Part shown: one piece after another, positions 44,215 through 55,673 of the stretch | Layout: every line of letters starts with the position of its first letter | How positions within the stretch are numbered: the first letter of the stretch is position 1 | Source of the DNA: Karstenula rhodostoma CBS 690.94 | Lineage: Eukaryota > Ascomycota > Dothideomycetes > Pleosporales > Didymosphaeriaceae | Length of the DNA: 64,000 nt | Reading direction: 5' to 3' | Assembly: GCA_010093485.1 (NCBI GenBank) | Contig: MU001494.1 | Span: forward strand, 2,697,937 to 2,761,936 | Notes under the pieces: generated by a model | Seen by the model: the letters and a program-made list of their open reading frames with translations, nothing else | Told to the model about the DNA's origin: nothing | The model's database searches: none | Translations under genes and position numbers: made by a program

Positions 44215-46325
44215 GCGGGCATCATAGGAATCCCACACTCCCCCGTAGGCTCCCTCCACCAACGTGCGACGAAGGAACGTCGACTGTTAGGGTGTGCGGT
44301 CGAAGGATTTGATTGCTGGCACAGCGACGGCAGCCAACTCGCTTCTACGGCCACCAACCAACACAAGCATCAAAACGGCTCGAATACCAAGCCACGAATG
44401 AAACAGTTATCACAATATCCCACGTCACATTTCTTTTTCCTGCTTCCAAGACCAACGGCGAGCCTGACGCGTATCATACTACCAGGCGTACCTGACAAGA
44501 CAGTCTTTTCGATGTTCTATCCCACACCTGCCAATGTACACGCGACACCACAATCATCCTCGGCATGACACACTCCTCGAGAAATTTCGTGCCCTTACTC
44601 TGCGGAACTAACTGCCGCACAGACATGCCCCTTTCCCGCCTTTCTTTTTTCCAAAGTTCTTCAGCCTTATCCACAACCCTTGTTCCCAGCCAACTTTTCC
44701 AGAGTATTGTCCGTCCGCGTCCGCGTGGGTCCAAAGTGGGAACGTCAGCGACGAGCCGCTAGCCACCCGCTCCCTGCCAAATAACGGCTGCTTCCTTGGA
44801 TCCTTCGCGTCCTGAAGCCGTTAGAGCTGCGAGGGATTGCGGACCAGGTTCCGCGTGCTCGGCAAGGCTTAGCGCAGGAAATCAGGCACGTTTTGGGCAA
44901 GTCCCCAGGAGCGAGCATCCCGAGCCGTGAAACGGCTTCCTAGCTGGCCTGCAACAGTCACAGCACCGATCCGTGTGAAGCACATCCATCCACACGCTTG
45001 TGACATTCCCGCGTCGCCTCGCGGTCGCAGGGTGCGCGGAGCCGACCGTTGCCTTCCGCACGGAGGCAGGCGATAAACCTTCCTGCCGTCACTCCACGGG
45101 CTTGGCCTGAAGGAATTTCCTTCTGAGAGAGAGGCAGCATGCAGACACGTGCGCTTCAGGCGCTGCGGACGGCTCAGTGCGCCTGTGCATTGACGTTTGG
45201 GAAAACAGCGGCCAGCCCAGGGACGTGGATGCCGGGCCTTCTGGAAGCTCCGCGAGGCTGGTGGGCGGAAGGGCGACCCCACTTCGTGAGCTGGAGCTTG
45301 GAGGTGCGCGGTGATTTGAGCCCGGCGGTGCGGACAGGCCTACGCTGCGCAGAGTCTTCCCGGGACCGCGAGGGCGTGGAGTGGAGTAGGTAGACTATGC
45401 ACTTGTCCGGTCGCGTGGCGAGGGTAGCTGCGCAGCGTGGGATGGATGGATGGATGGCTGTCATGGATGGGGGCGTGTGGTGTGTCTACACTCCCGCGCG
45501 AATGCCGACGTCGATGTAGTCCGTCCGCCGCACCTCCCCTGCGCATAGCAGTACCGTATCCAATACACCAATCCTCCCCACCCCACGCCCCCGTTTCCCA
45601 CGAGCATTTCCTTGACCGCGTTCCGCCTGCATGCCGCTTCCGGGAGCGCGGACGCCACTCTGCGTAGTGCCAAGTCCGTATCTGCACGCAGCACATTCGC
45701 GGATGTAGATGGGACTGTTTTCGAGGTTGGGCCCGATGTGTAGACGGTAGGGAGGGAGGGAGGTGGTGGTGATGCTGCGTGCGCTATGCTATGCTATGCT
45801 ATGTACATGTACATGTACATGAAGGCTGCTGCCCCCTACACACACCCAGTCTGGTATACGTACTCCCCCGTCCTGCTGTGCTTGAGCGTGTAGATTCCTG
45901 AGCGAGCCCTGGACTACTGGTGTAGGTAGAGTGTGTGTCTGGATACAGGACGCGTAGACACGCAGCGGGTTGCGCGTATTTCGTTGGACGAGTGGGTAGA
46001 AGGAGATGACTCCGCTCCAGGGGCCGAGATGAGATGGTGGGGGCGGGCGGTGATGATGAGTTGCAGCGAGGGGTGGGGTGTTGGTGTATAGATGTAAGCG
46101 GGAGGGGAGGCGTCTATGTATGCTCTTCCCCGTGTGTGGTGTGGTGTCCAGGCAGGCAGGCATCGTGCACCGCCTGGCAACAAAGAAGCGAAATTTGCCC
46201 TTCACCAGGTTCCCATGCGACGTCGAGAAGGGGGTTATCGTGGTTGTATGCGACTGGGCGGTTGGAGAGGTGCTGGAACGGGAAGTAGCACGGTGCGCGT
46301 ATGGGGCGTTGGCGTCGAGATTGAA
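44215..46325. other. Intergenic region without recognised genes
   Basis: 2.1 kb. ORFs up to 191 codons occur on both strands but are mutually overlapping and domain-free. Simple repeats are at 45439-45457 (GGAT) and 45783-45821 (GCTAT then GTACAT). Confidence 0.45.
45783..45821 (+). repeat. Compound microsatellite GCTAT / GTACAT
   Basis: About four GCTAT units run directly into three GTACAT units. Confidence 0.9.
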
Positions 46326-49300
46326 GATGCAGGGTTGGGGGCAGCGCACATGCGACAGTCGCATGTGTTTTTAAGGAGGGGCGGGAGGAGACTTGGTGTC
46401 TTCTTAGCCCGCTTTTTGGAGTTACGACGGGGGGTGGCTCGTCGACATGTACGTGTGCTGTGGAGGCTTGTGTTTTTGATGCCTGGAGGCGCTGGGGACA
46501 TTTTTTGCAGTGTTGTCTGTTTTTGGAAGGGCCAGGAGGAGGCATCACACAGTCCAGACAAGGCTTTTGGAGGTCGAGACGAGGCGGGAGAAGCGGCGCG
46601 CCCATAAAATCCTTTGATATTTCGTTTTTTTTTGTAGGTGCCCGGGATCGGATGCAGGCAGCATCAGTTGAGGTGAAGGGTATTTTGTTCGGGGGTGGGA
46701 AGGGGGGCAGCGCACATCATATTGCTGTTGCAATGTTTGTGGAAGGTCCAGCAGGGGAGACATGAATCTTTTGCAGCATGCTTTTAGGAGTGAGACGGGG
46801 AAACAGCGGCGAATATGTAGAAATGGCTTTGGTGGTTTTATATGCGGACTGAAGACTGGATCTAGCTGCCATCTGTGCGCTGTCCCACGGTTTTGGGCGA
46901 CCAGCTTGAGAGACATGGCGTGAGAGACAGCTTGTTTTGGAAGTAGGGCGGAGGAACGGTCTCGCCAGCATTCATGCGCCGGGGTGTTAGGTTGTTGTTC
47001 ACTGGGGTCGGAGACTGGGTCCAGTACACATGTAATGCTGGAAGTAAATGTTCTGGACCAGGTCCAGCAAAGGACACATGGCTGGGCTGGCGGTACAGCT
47101 CTGAGAGTAGGTCGTAGGAAGAGACTCGCTATTATTTGACATAAATGTAGGTGTTCTGGCTCATGGGCGTCCAGCACACATGAAATGATACTAGATGGTG
47201 TTTTGAACCAGATCCGGTACAGGATACGATGGTGATAACGCTGCGTGGTTTTTGAGAGTGAGGTGGAGGAGAGCGACTTCCAACATAAGATGTAAGATGT
47301 TAAGCATTTGGTTGTTCGCAGGGCTTAAGACTATGTCCGGCTAACATGTGGTTGATAGACGTGTTTTTGGGACGACGTCGGTGGAGGACACATTTGTGCG
47401 TTTTTGCTATGTTTTGAGAGTATGGTGGAAGAAGTATCTCGCCAACATGAGATGTAGGTTAGAAAGTTTTGGTTATGAAAAGCCCAAGACCGGATCCAGC
47501 GCACATGCAGTTGTTGCGGTGTTGTTTATGGAAAGTCCAGAAAAAGAGACACAGCGGCGCTGGCTGGACGGTTTGAAAGTAGTGTAGGGAGGGGAAAGGC
47601 TACTCTATATATTCTATGCAAGGAGCTTTTGGTAAGGAGTCCAAGAGCAGGTCCAGGCACCATGTACGTCCAGCTTTAGCTTCTTTAGAACAAGGTCCAG
47701 GGAGGTAATATTACTTGATCATCTTTCTGTTTCAGAGGGAGAGAGGAGAAGGCCACTCCGTAATACTTGTTCGAACGAGGTTCGATAGATAGTCCAAGAC
47801 TAGATCCAGGCACCACATGCATCCTAACCCACTTTCTTTGGAACCATATCCAATAGGGCAGATATTTTCGAGTGTCCTAACGTTTTAGAGGAAGGGGGGA
47901 GACGGCGGGTCCGGCCGAAATGAACTTGAGTGTGGTATACTTTTGGCCAAGGTCCAACAGAGGAGGCATTTTTGGGCTATCTCAACGTTTCAGATAAAGG
48001 GAGGAGAGAGCGGGACTATGGCTCGTGAGCCCCGCAGGTATAGTTTAAAAGGCAAGCGACGGGCGGGCCCAGCCGACATGAGTTGACCGAGCGCAACTTT
48101 TAGACGAGGGCCAGCGGAGGAGACATGCGAGAGCTAGGCGAGTCCTTTGAAAGTAGGGTGGATAATAGCGGAGGGCCTCGCTATAAGGTATGTGCGAAGG
48201 AATCTTTAATCAGGGTTCGAAAACCAGGTCCAGGCAACATCGATATCCCGCTCTTGGGTTTTGGACGAAGCCAGGACACGGGAGACATGAATCATTCAAC
48301 TTCAATGTTTTGGAGTATAGGGTGAAGGAAGGAGGTCACACTATGGCAAGTGTAGGCCTGAATTTTATCCAGTCACCAGATCAAGCCCACACGTTTTCCA
48401 TACCTGCATGGCTTTTCGAAAGGTCCAGCGGAGGAGACATGAAGCTTGTTGTTTATATTTTTGAGGGTGCTGTGGAGGAAAGAGAAAGCCACACCATGAC
48501 AGGCGAAGATGTGCTTTTTGTCCAAGGCTTGGATCGAACTCCCATGACCGTCAAATGAATGTGGGTCTGAAAAAGGTCCCACTCAGAGGAGACATCTCTG
48601 TCGTTTACAGATTTGAGAGACCCCGGCGACGGGAGAGATGAAGACTACACATGGTAGTGGGACACGGGTGTTTTGTTGAGGATAGGAAAACCAATCGTAC
48701 CCAGCGCACATTATGATGTTCCAAAGGTGGTCATGAAAAAGGTTCCACGCGGAGAGGACATTGCTGTAGTAGCTCCATATTTTGAGAGGCCCAAGAAGGG
48801 GAGAGGAGAGGAAGCCATAATTATGGTAGTGGAGCACCTTGCTTAGAATATAAGACACAACCAGATCCAGCCTACATGTGTCGGGGCCATAATCACCTTT
48901 GGAAGGTCCCGTGATGTCTTTCGGCAACGTTTTAGAGCAGGGTCCAACGGAAAAGGCATAACAGAATTGTTCCACTGGTTTTGAGAAGTTGACATGCTAA
49001 CAGGAGGCCAGTATATGTTCTTGAGCTGCGAAAAAACGAATTTGAGAGTCTGGAGTTGGATACAGCATGCCGCTTGCTGGTATTGGTTTTGGAATAAGAC
49101 GTACACGAAGAGGCCAACTTTCCCTCCAGGAGTCTTCATAGAATGACGCGCAGTAGCAGAGGACTGCCAGGAGTGAAAATTTTCATATCTTTCTTGGGTG
49201 GGAGTGCCCAAGTCCAGACACAACCAGATCGTTATTCTTTGTACTTCCACTTTGAGTTGCGAGAGCCAGACCAGCACATAGACTACATGCCTTGGGGTAG

Positions 49301-50085
49301 CATATGATTTTCGAGAAAGTGACCGATACACACAGGACCGCTATCACATTAGAGAGCTGTCTCCGTTTTTCCAGGGATCTGACACCCCGAAGCATGCTTC
49401 TTTGTCTTCTTGATTCCCTTACAAGCTCCAGCGAACAAGAGCCATAAGCCTTGCTGATTTGCGTTTCTGATCCCAGCACAAAGCATAACTACCTTGTTCA
49501 TAGTGTTTTAGAGAGTGATTCCGAGGAAGTGTGCACGGGGTACCATCTAGGTACATAAGGAGGTATATACCCCGTCGTCCTTCAGTGCTAGACAGTGCTG
49601 GCAATTCACAGAAGCCCATGCGCAAAGTAGATCCTACTTTTGGAACGAGAACCCACACAGAGGAGGCATGAATTTAAGCCTTGTATGTTTTGCAAGACGG
49701 TGATCCGCAAGCAGCAAGACCTCTCATAGCATCTTCGTGTGCGCCCTTGTGGAGAAGAACAGGACCAGTCACAGACAGGCATAACGACGAAGAGGTAGCG
49801 TCTATGGACCAGGGTCAGTCAGAGGAGGCATAGAGGAAGGCGTTTCCAGCTTTGAAAGAAAGCACGGAAAGGATACATCATATGATGCGACGTGGCTTTT
49901 AGAAATCAGGTTCCAAGCAGTGTGAACGAACCCAGGTCGAAACTCCGGCAATACTCATATGGTTCCCTAGCCAGACTGAGTAGTGTTTGCATCCAATGAG
50001 AATAGCGCATATGGTACAGCATACGATCTTTTGGATCGATATTTGCGCTCCGGAGGGAGCATATCAATCTGCTCGATGGTCCTCT
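46326..50085. repeat. Diverged ~160 bp tandem array, proximal block
   Basis: Tandem units recur with a phasing motif close to GACYRGRTCCAGCGCACATG. Motif positions: 46854, 47013, about 47163, 47329, 47488, 47645, 47798, 47901, 48058, 48221, about 48360, 48526, 48689 and 48857, so most steps are 150-168 bp. Each unit also holds a second motif near GGTCCAGCGGAGGAGACATG (exact at 48422-48441; close matches at 46745, 47061, 48108 and 48271) and a third, TTTTGAGAGTRKGGTGGARG followed by CCAACATGAGATG (for example 47423-47455). Units are heavily diverged and carry indels; from about 48900 to 50085 the pattern becomes faint. No coherent protein is encoded on either strand. Confidence 0.75.
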
Positions 50086-50089
50086 TGAA

Positions 50090-51019
50090 CTAGAGCTCAG
50101 GATAGAGACATGAGTCGATCGCAATGAACTCGCAGCCTTCCAAAAGGTCACCGAAGGGCCAGCTGCCACCTTTTGCCTTGACCTGATCCAAGGCAGCCAG
50201 GGGCTCATCGTGGTCAACCCAGAAGGAAGTATCCCCAGAACAGACACTGCCATCTGTAACTTCCTGTCCGAACAAACTTCCCTTGAGCTTGCAAGACTTC
50301 ACATACTCAAAAGGAGATGCATCCAGGATTCCCCGTGCGTGAAGCTTCATCATGTCCATATCAAACCCCTCAATACCTCCGCCAAAGGCACGAAGAGCGG
50401 CCAGAATGGCGTGTGGGTGAGAGGAGAGAATGCCGAAGCCTTGATCCTTCTCGCCAATTCGCAGCTCGCGTAGAATCTAATCATGTTAACTCAAAGCTTC
50501 TACACGGGCATTCAAAGTGATTACCTTCGTAGCCAACCCCTGGCTTCTGAACTCAGGGTCAACGCACAACTGAGTGACCCAGCACATTTGTTGACCTTGG
50601 CAATCCCAACGGGTTGCAAAAGCATGCCCCACAAGCTTTCCGTTCGAAAGAGCGCGAACGAAGACGCTGCGAGTGCCTGGAGCCAGACTCTGCTGTCGGA
50701 GGCGCTCTGCAGACATCTTCACGCGACGGCCTGCGCGTTGTGTTAGTTGAAAGGCGACAGCTCTACCATCAACTATCTCATGGCCAATTTGAAACGGCAG
50801 AAACATATGAGAGGATATATCGAGATGGGTGGAAAAGGAAAAGAAAAGAAGGAAAGCTGGGTAGAACGAGTACGTACCCCGTTTGAAGAATTTTCCCATT
50901 TTCTCCTCAGCAAGTGGACCCCAGATACCGTAAGCTGAAGAAAATAGCTCAGCTGCTTGAGCAAGCATTGCTTGCGAGATTTCGTCTGGTTGGAGCTTCT
51001 GAAGCGTGATTGTAGACAT
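50090..51019 (-). CDS. GNAT-family N-acetyltransferase
   Basis: Three exons (51019-50878, 50730-50525, 50476-50090) with introns of 147 and 48 bp give 244 residues. The start MSTITLQKLQPDEISQAMLA is typical of small fungal GNATs. The acetyl-CoA binding motif A is present: QMCWVTQLCVDPEFRSQGLA followed by TKILREL, with the Q/R-x-x-G-x-A turn. The C-terminal part includes KLHARGILDASPFEYVKSCK and ends in a long loop region (DQVKAKGGSWPFGDLLEGCE). The acceptor substrate is unknown. The gene sits inside a long tandem-repeat array yet has intact frames and splice sites, so it looks functional. Its promoter carries a 17 bp tandem repeat (51091-51148). Confidence 0.8.
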
Positions 51020-51090
51020 TTTGAATGGGAGATCGGTGAAGCGAAAATCAGAACTGAGTAATGTAAGTATATCAAGATAAATTCGGGATT

Positions 51091-51148
51091 TGGGTGTAGA
51101 TGGGTAGTGGGTGTAGATGGGTAGTGGGTGTAGATGGGTAGTGGGTGG
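51091..51148 (+). repeat. Three tandem copies of a 17 bp unit upstream of the GNAT gene
   Basis: The unit TGGGTGTAGATGGGTAG is repeated three times, the last copy imperfect, 72-130 bp before the GNAT start codon on the minus strand. It could act on the promoter or be neutral slippage. Confidence 0.85.
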
Positions 51149-51299
51149 AAATGAGAAAATCTGAACGCAGAGAAAGTTCTTCTGGTGAATAGAAGCTATT
51201 GGGTTAGTAACTGCAAGGATTGATTGGGTTTGACATTTTGTGTAACTGTTGAGCTTCGGTACCACCCATCATTACTCTTCAACGATAGGAATCACCCCC

Positions 51300-54200
51300 A
51301 CTCGAGATTTTTCAACAACAATAGCCTGGCACTTAGACACTTTGAGTCTTTCCAGGCTGCGTTTAAGCCAATTGCGACGCACATGAACGCTGCGCTATCG
51401 TTTTACAACAATCCAGAGAACGGAGAGACATCGCGAGCAACTAGGTAAAACATGCACGCTTAAGATCCACATAGTCCTTCAGGTGTTTAACTTCAAAACA
51501 TACTCCTGTGCTTGATGAAAGCACATGAAACCGCTACATCTTCTTTTAGAACCAAGCTCGCGGCACAGGACATGAGTTATTCTACCTCTGTTTTTTGGGT
51601 GTAGCGATCAAGAGTTGCGCGAAGAACATATCACTCGATCTTCCGGGGTATTTATATTCTAATATTATTTTCGACAGTGCTCCGGCGTCCCGCCACACAC
51701 ATAAAAGCAGCCCCTCTTCTTTTAGAATAAGCTCTAACACAGAGAGACGTGTACGTTCCTCATATCGTCTAGCAGTGCACCACTCGACCATCAGGTCGAA
51801 TTCAGTACACTTTTGATCCACATAGGCTCGTGCATCTTCAGCTTTTGAGAAGCGTCCCTGCACTAGAGATGAGGCGCATGGGGGATATAATTCTTGATTT
51901 TAGAGCAAGTTCCGGGACGGGAGACATGTCAAGGTTTTGTTTGATTTTAGAGAACTATGTGCAGGCGCAGTGAAGGATAAGAGGTTGGATCCATAGGAGT
52001 ATTTAACCTGTCTGGAATGGCTTGTTTGCAGCGACGCACGTGCGAGATCACGACCATAGCAAGTGCTTGAGTCAGTTTTAGGGAAACCTCCCGAGAGGTA
52101 CATGAGGCGTACTAAGTATAGACTCGAGGAGATTGGATGTCGTAGTGTGATGTTTGTACCGTGCCGAATGCTCCACCATATTGGTATTTGGGTTTTGATT
52201 TTGATTCGTAAGAAACATGCATTTCCACTGTCGTGCAAACACATGGCGAAGTGGCTCAGATGTTGAATATGTTGTGCACCTTGTTTTACCTCAAGCATAT
52301 CATGTGGAAACCTGAACTTTTCATACTATGCTGCAAGCTTGCTCCAACCTGATGAAGTTGAGTGTAAAATTGCTACCTCAAGTGCACGTAGATTGTCGAG
52401 CCAAGTCTTGATCGAGCAGTCGTTTTGAGTAAAAGTGCGAGCGCTCTCTCCTGGCGGAAGGGCTTTCTCCCAAAGCCTAACCAACTTGACGCTCGCGCCT
52501 ATCGCGTAGACCTTGTGGTAGTTCTGTTCTGGACTTTAGTGATTGCCGGGTGCTTCGGTTTCTTTAAGGCATCCGCACCCTCTTCTCTCCATCGTCGAAC
52601 TGCGTCATCGTACGTCTTCTGACGACGCTGCGCCAGCTCCTTAAATTAAGACTCTGCCCAAACCGCATCATCTCTTAATAACCGGACACTGATCTCACAT
52701 GTCACCGACTGGCAGTCCAGGCTCAAGGCGGGCCGCCCGTCATACCACAGAGTCTCAGCTTTTCGGGCGAGCATGAATAGAGGAATAAGGGGCTTGATAA
52801 ACCTAATGAAACTCCCATACTCCGGAGATTTCAACGCCTGTTGTGGAGACGCTCGCGATTTCTCGAAAAGGCGTTTGGCCTGGGCGGACGCATCATCAAG
52901 TACGATGTGGTCTAGTGTGGGGCATAAGGGATGTCTGAGTTCGAGATTAAATATACCGCGCCGACATGCCTTGATCACGTCTCTCTTTTTGAATCCAATC
53001 GATGACGCTTCACATAGGCGCTTTTTAGGGCAGCGCAAGCGGCACATTTTTGTTGCATGAATAACAGCTTTCCACGGAGCAGGGACATCAGCACGTAGTC
53101 CTGTACCTTCTGAGCCGCAAGCCATCGTATCTCAGTGCCCATCTTTTGAGAGCGAAACGGAGGCCCATTTAGCGCTTGGGTATTGATTTGGAAGCAGCCA
53201 TTCACCCTGGGATCAAGCTGTTTAAAGACTTTCAAACCACGCAGGGACATACATCCACGCTGGTTATGTTTGTACCGCGAGTCGCCCCAGGAACATGTCA
53301 AGGGATATTGTTGAGTTTTGGAAAACTCCATGAAAAGGTAGACTCTAATTTCCCGTACAGAGAGTCTCCGGGGACACATGGATCCTGGTACACTCATTTT
53401 CGCCTCCACCAGCGCGCACAGCCCATGTGCTGTCACTCCTAAGTTTTTAGCTCCCCTGCACGACGGGAGCACAACAGGTACCCTAAATGCATGCGTTTTA
53501 GTGCTGAGAAGACCCCAGCGAAGTTGTGCAGAGGAGAAAGACCGACGCAGACGAGCGATTTTATACGTTCTATCCATCCGAAAACATGCAAAGTCTCATC
53601 GTGTGTCTCTATTCATGTAGCCGGAGGTCTTTGTGTTATAATGCACACTGCTGCAACACCATAGTAGGCATATTTACGACTTGTGGTAAGAAGGACACAA
53701 TGTGATTTTGAAATCGCACTTTTGGTCCGCAAAGCAGAAAGCGACACACATATCGCATGTGACCGGGTTTTGGACCCCGAAGCCAAAGGAAAAGACATAT
53801 GTATGGAGCGCAAGGATTTTTAGCAGAGGACAGTAGCCCTCGGCTGTGTGAAGAAGGAAAGAGAGGACGCATAAGAGCAGATTATAAAGACGCTGGCCGT
53901 CTCAGCTCGTGTTGTTCTCGAGGTTCTGTCAAGCGCACTCACGCTGCGCGACATGCGGCATGTCCCAGTCTTTTTCAGTTATGGTACTTGCGGCAGAGCC
54001 TGACATCAAATATGGCATCGCAGCTTTCGGAACCCCTCGGAAGGAAGGGCAAGAGCGAGACAGGAGAACATGACTCAAAGTCTTTTAATCGCCTGGAAAA
54101 GAAGAGGCGAAGCATGACATATTGTTGCATGGTCCTTCGGTTTTGGAGCTCCAACCGCGGAGGCAGGCGACACATGTGAATAGATTTCAGTTTTCGAGAT

Positions 54201-54715
54201 GATCGAGTGATAGAGCTGGAAGGAAGACATGCCACATTCTGTGAAGTGCTTGTGGTTCTAGGACCGACCGCAGACGCAGAAGAGAACATGTAACGACCGT
54301 GACGACGCTTTGGCTTGCGGGAGGCAGGGACAAGAACGGGACATGATCTTCTGATCTGACTTTTTGAGACGCCACCAGCAGGCGAGGGAAATGACTACTG
54401 TTGAGTTTTGCTTTGAGAATGGGTCAAAGGCATGTGTTGCCGAGGAGAAGAGAAGGCGGACATGCATCTTTTTCAACTGTCCTGTAAAATCCGGAGGCAG
54501 AGACGGACAGGACATTGTTAAACTCCTTTATCTTTTTGGGGGCTCTCCAAAAGGGAGGCGAGAAGCAGAATGTAAATGTGTTTGCATTTCGTTTGGAGTC
54601 CGCCAGCGAAAACAGCACATGCACTTTGTGTATGGTGACTTTTAGTAGAAGCCGAAGCCCTGCAATAGTGTAAAGAAGAAAAGAGAAAGCAGCGGTGCAG
54701 AGCAAGCTATTTATG
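51300..54715. repeat. Diverged tandem array, distal block
   Basis: The same motif style continues past the GNAT gene: TTTTRGA, a few bases, then a TCC-containing core and GGAGACATG or CACATG (for example 51555-51576, 51893-51929, 54139-54177). Between 54060 and 54520 the CATG-ended units recur every 48-72 bp (near 54076, 54109, 54174, 54227, 54290, 54343, 54463 and 54513), which suggests a base monomer near 53 bp. The segment about 52300-53130 lacks the motif and holds a coding remnant. The array stops near 54715. Confidence 0.6.
52390..53125 (-). pseudogene. Decayed unidentified coding sequence inside the array
   Basis: On the minus strand the frame 53125-52646 encodes 159 residues (…DHIVLDDASAQAKRLFEKSR…, later FIRFIKPLIPLFMLARKAET) and ends at TAA 52648-52646. 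The same frame then continues FKELAQRRQKTYDDAVRRWR and EEGADALKKPKHPAITKVQN to a further stop, and a shifted frame reads ASVKLVRLWEKALPPGESAR then IKTWLDNLRALE. Charge pattern and helix propensity are protein-like across all three parts. I interpret it as one gene broken by a stop and a frameshift. The family is not recognised. Confidence 0.4.
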
Positions 54716-54832
54716 TCTTTCCAGTCCTCGATGAGCCGAACGTGCTATGATGATACACATCATCCCTAACTGATGATGGATGCTCGCATCACCAGTGCCA
54801 TTTGTGCGAACTCATCCCCCCATCTCCCCTCT

Positions 54833-55673
54833 TCACTTCCGCCCAAACAATTTCGCTAACCTCGATCTCCCATCCCCTTTCCTATTCTCCCCATCCGCAC
54901 CATCTCCCTCACCCACACCATCCCCTCTATACTCCTGACTCCCATCCCCGCACCGCCTTCTCTCATTCATCTCCGTATTACTCACCCGCGGCCACCACCC
55001 CTTCCCATACACCGCCCGCGCCTCCTCCTCACTCCTATACCTCAGTATATCATAATCGCTATCCCTCGTCATCGCCGCATCCCTCTCCCGCGTCGTTATC
55101 GCATCCCCAACCTCAACCACATGCACCCCGAGCGACGTGAACGAGGTGCGCCAAGGGAGCGAGGCATGCTCGAAGGGGGCCATGCTAGCATGGTTAGTGG
55201 TATGGATGCATGAAGGGTGGTGCAGTGAGGCGAGTCAAGTGGGATATACAGTCTCCTAGCAGGTTCGGGAGCCTAGCTCGTCAAGGTTCGCAAAGCCCTC
55301 GAGTGGTCTTTTACATGTAATCTGCCCCCTGCTAAGTGGGTAAGTGGGGCGCATTAGTATCCCGAACCTGCTGGGAGGCTGTATAATATAGGTTGTGAGT
55401 TATGGTATTGGATAGGTACCAAGATAAGATATAGATGTCATTACAAGTACCCGAGGGGAAAACTTACTACACGCTCACCCTCTCAGGCGCGACGCCCTGA
55501 TCCAGCAGGTATTGCAATGCAAGCGCGTCGACGCCGCGGACAGGCCCGATGATGAAGTTGTGGCCTGCGGCAATAGCAGTGATGATTTTGGGCTTGTAGT
55601 GTGTGGCGAAGTACTCGGCTGATGGGTCGAGCGGGCCGGATATAAAAGCCGTGGGGGGCTTGGAGGTAGCCAT
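54833..55673 (-). CDS. SLOG-like domain protein
   Basis: Two exons (55673-55468, 55184-54833) give 185 residues; the start is ATG 55673. The N-terminal half (TAFISGPLDPSAEYFATHYK, IITAIAAGHNFIIGPVRGVD, ALALQYLLDQGVAPERVSVY) has the Rossmann-like, G-P-x-R-G-x-D pattern of SLOG/nucleoside-deoxyribosyltransferase-like folds, which bind nucleotides or related ligands. The second half continues MAPFEHASLPWRTSFTSLGV and ends in a charged, Asp/Gly-rich tail with a basic end (LAKLFGRK). The intron is 283 bp, long for this window, because a 133 bp MITE lies in it (55249-55381). Function is unknown beyond the fold guess. Confidence 0.65.
55249..55381. mobile_element. MITE copy 2 in the SLOG-gene intron
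   Basis: A 133 bp element with TA at both flanks (55247-55248, 55382-55383). The ends form terminal inverted repeats of 22 bp with 20 matches, consensus CAGYCTCCYAGCAGGTTCG plus three more bases. Internal sequence matches 3662-3786. TA target plus CAG ends points to a Tc1/mariner-type non-autonomous element. It lies between 18 bp after the intron donor side and the acceptor without disturbing GTAAGT or the CTAAC branch point. Confidence 0.82.

Noticed and set aside
46545..47177. 210-codon minus-strand ORF in the array
   Set aside because: Its sequence follows the tandem repeat (recurring CWTWSR/LDLPQT-like phrases at the unit spacing) and lacks protein features; the openness comes from the repeat.
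46326..54715. CRISPR-like array or telomere/subtelomere repeat
   Set aside because: Units are diverged throughout rather than identical repeats with unique spacers, and no TTAGGG-type repeats are present.
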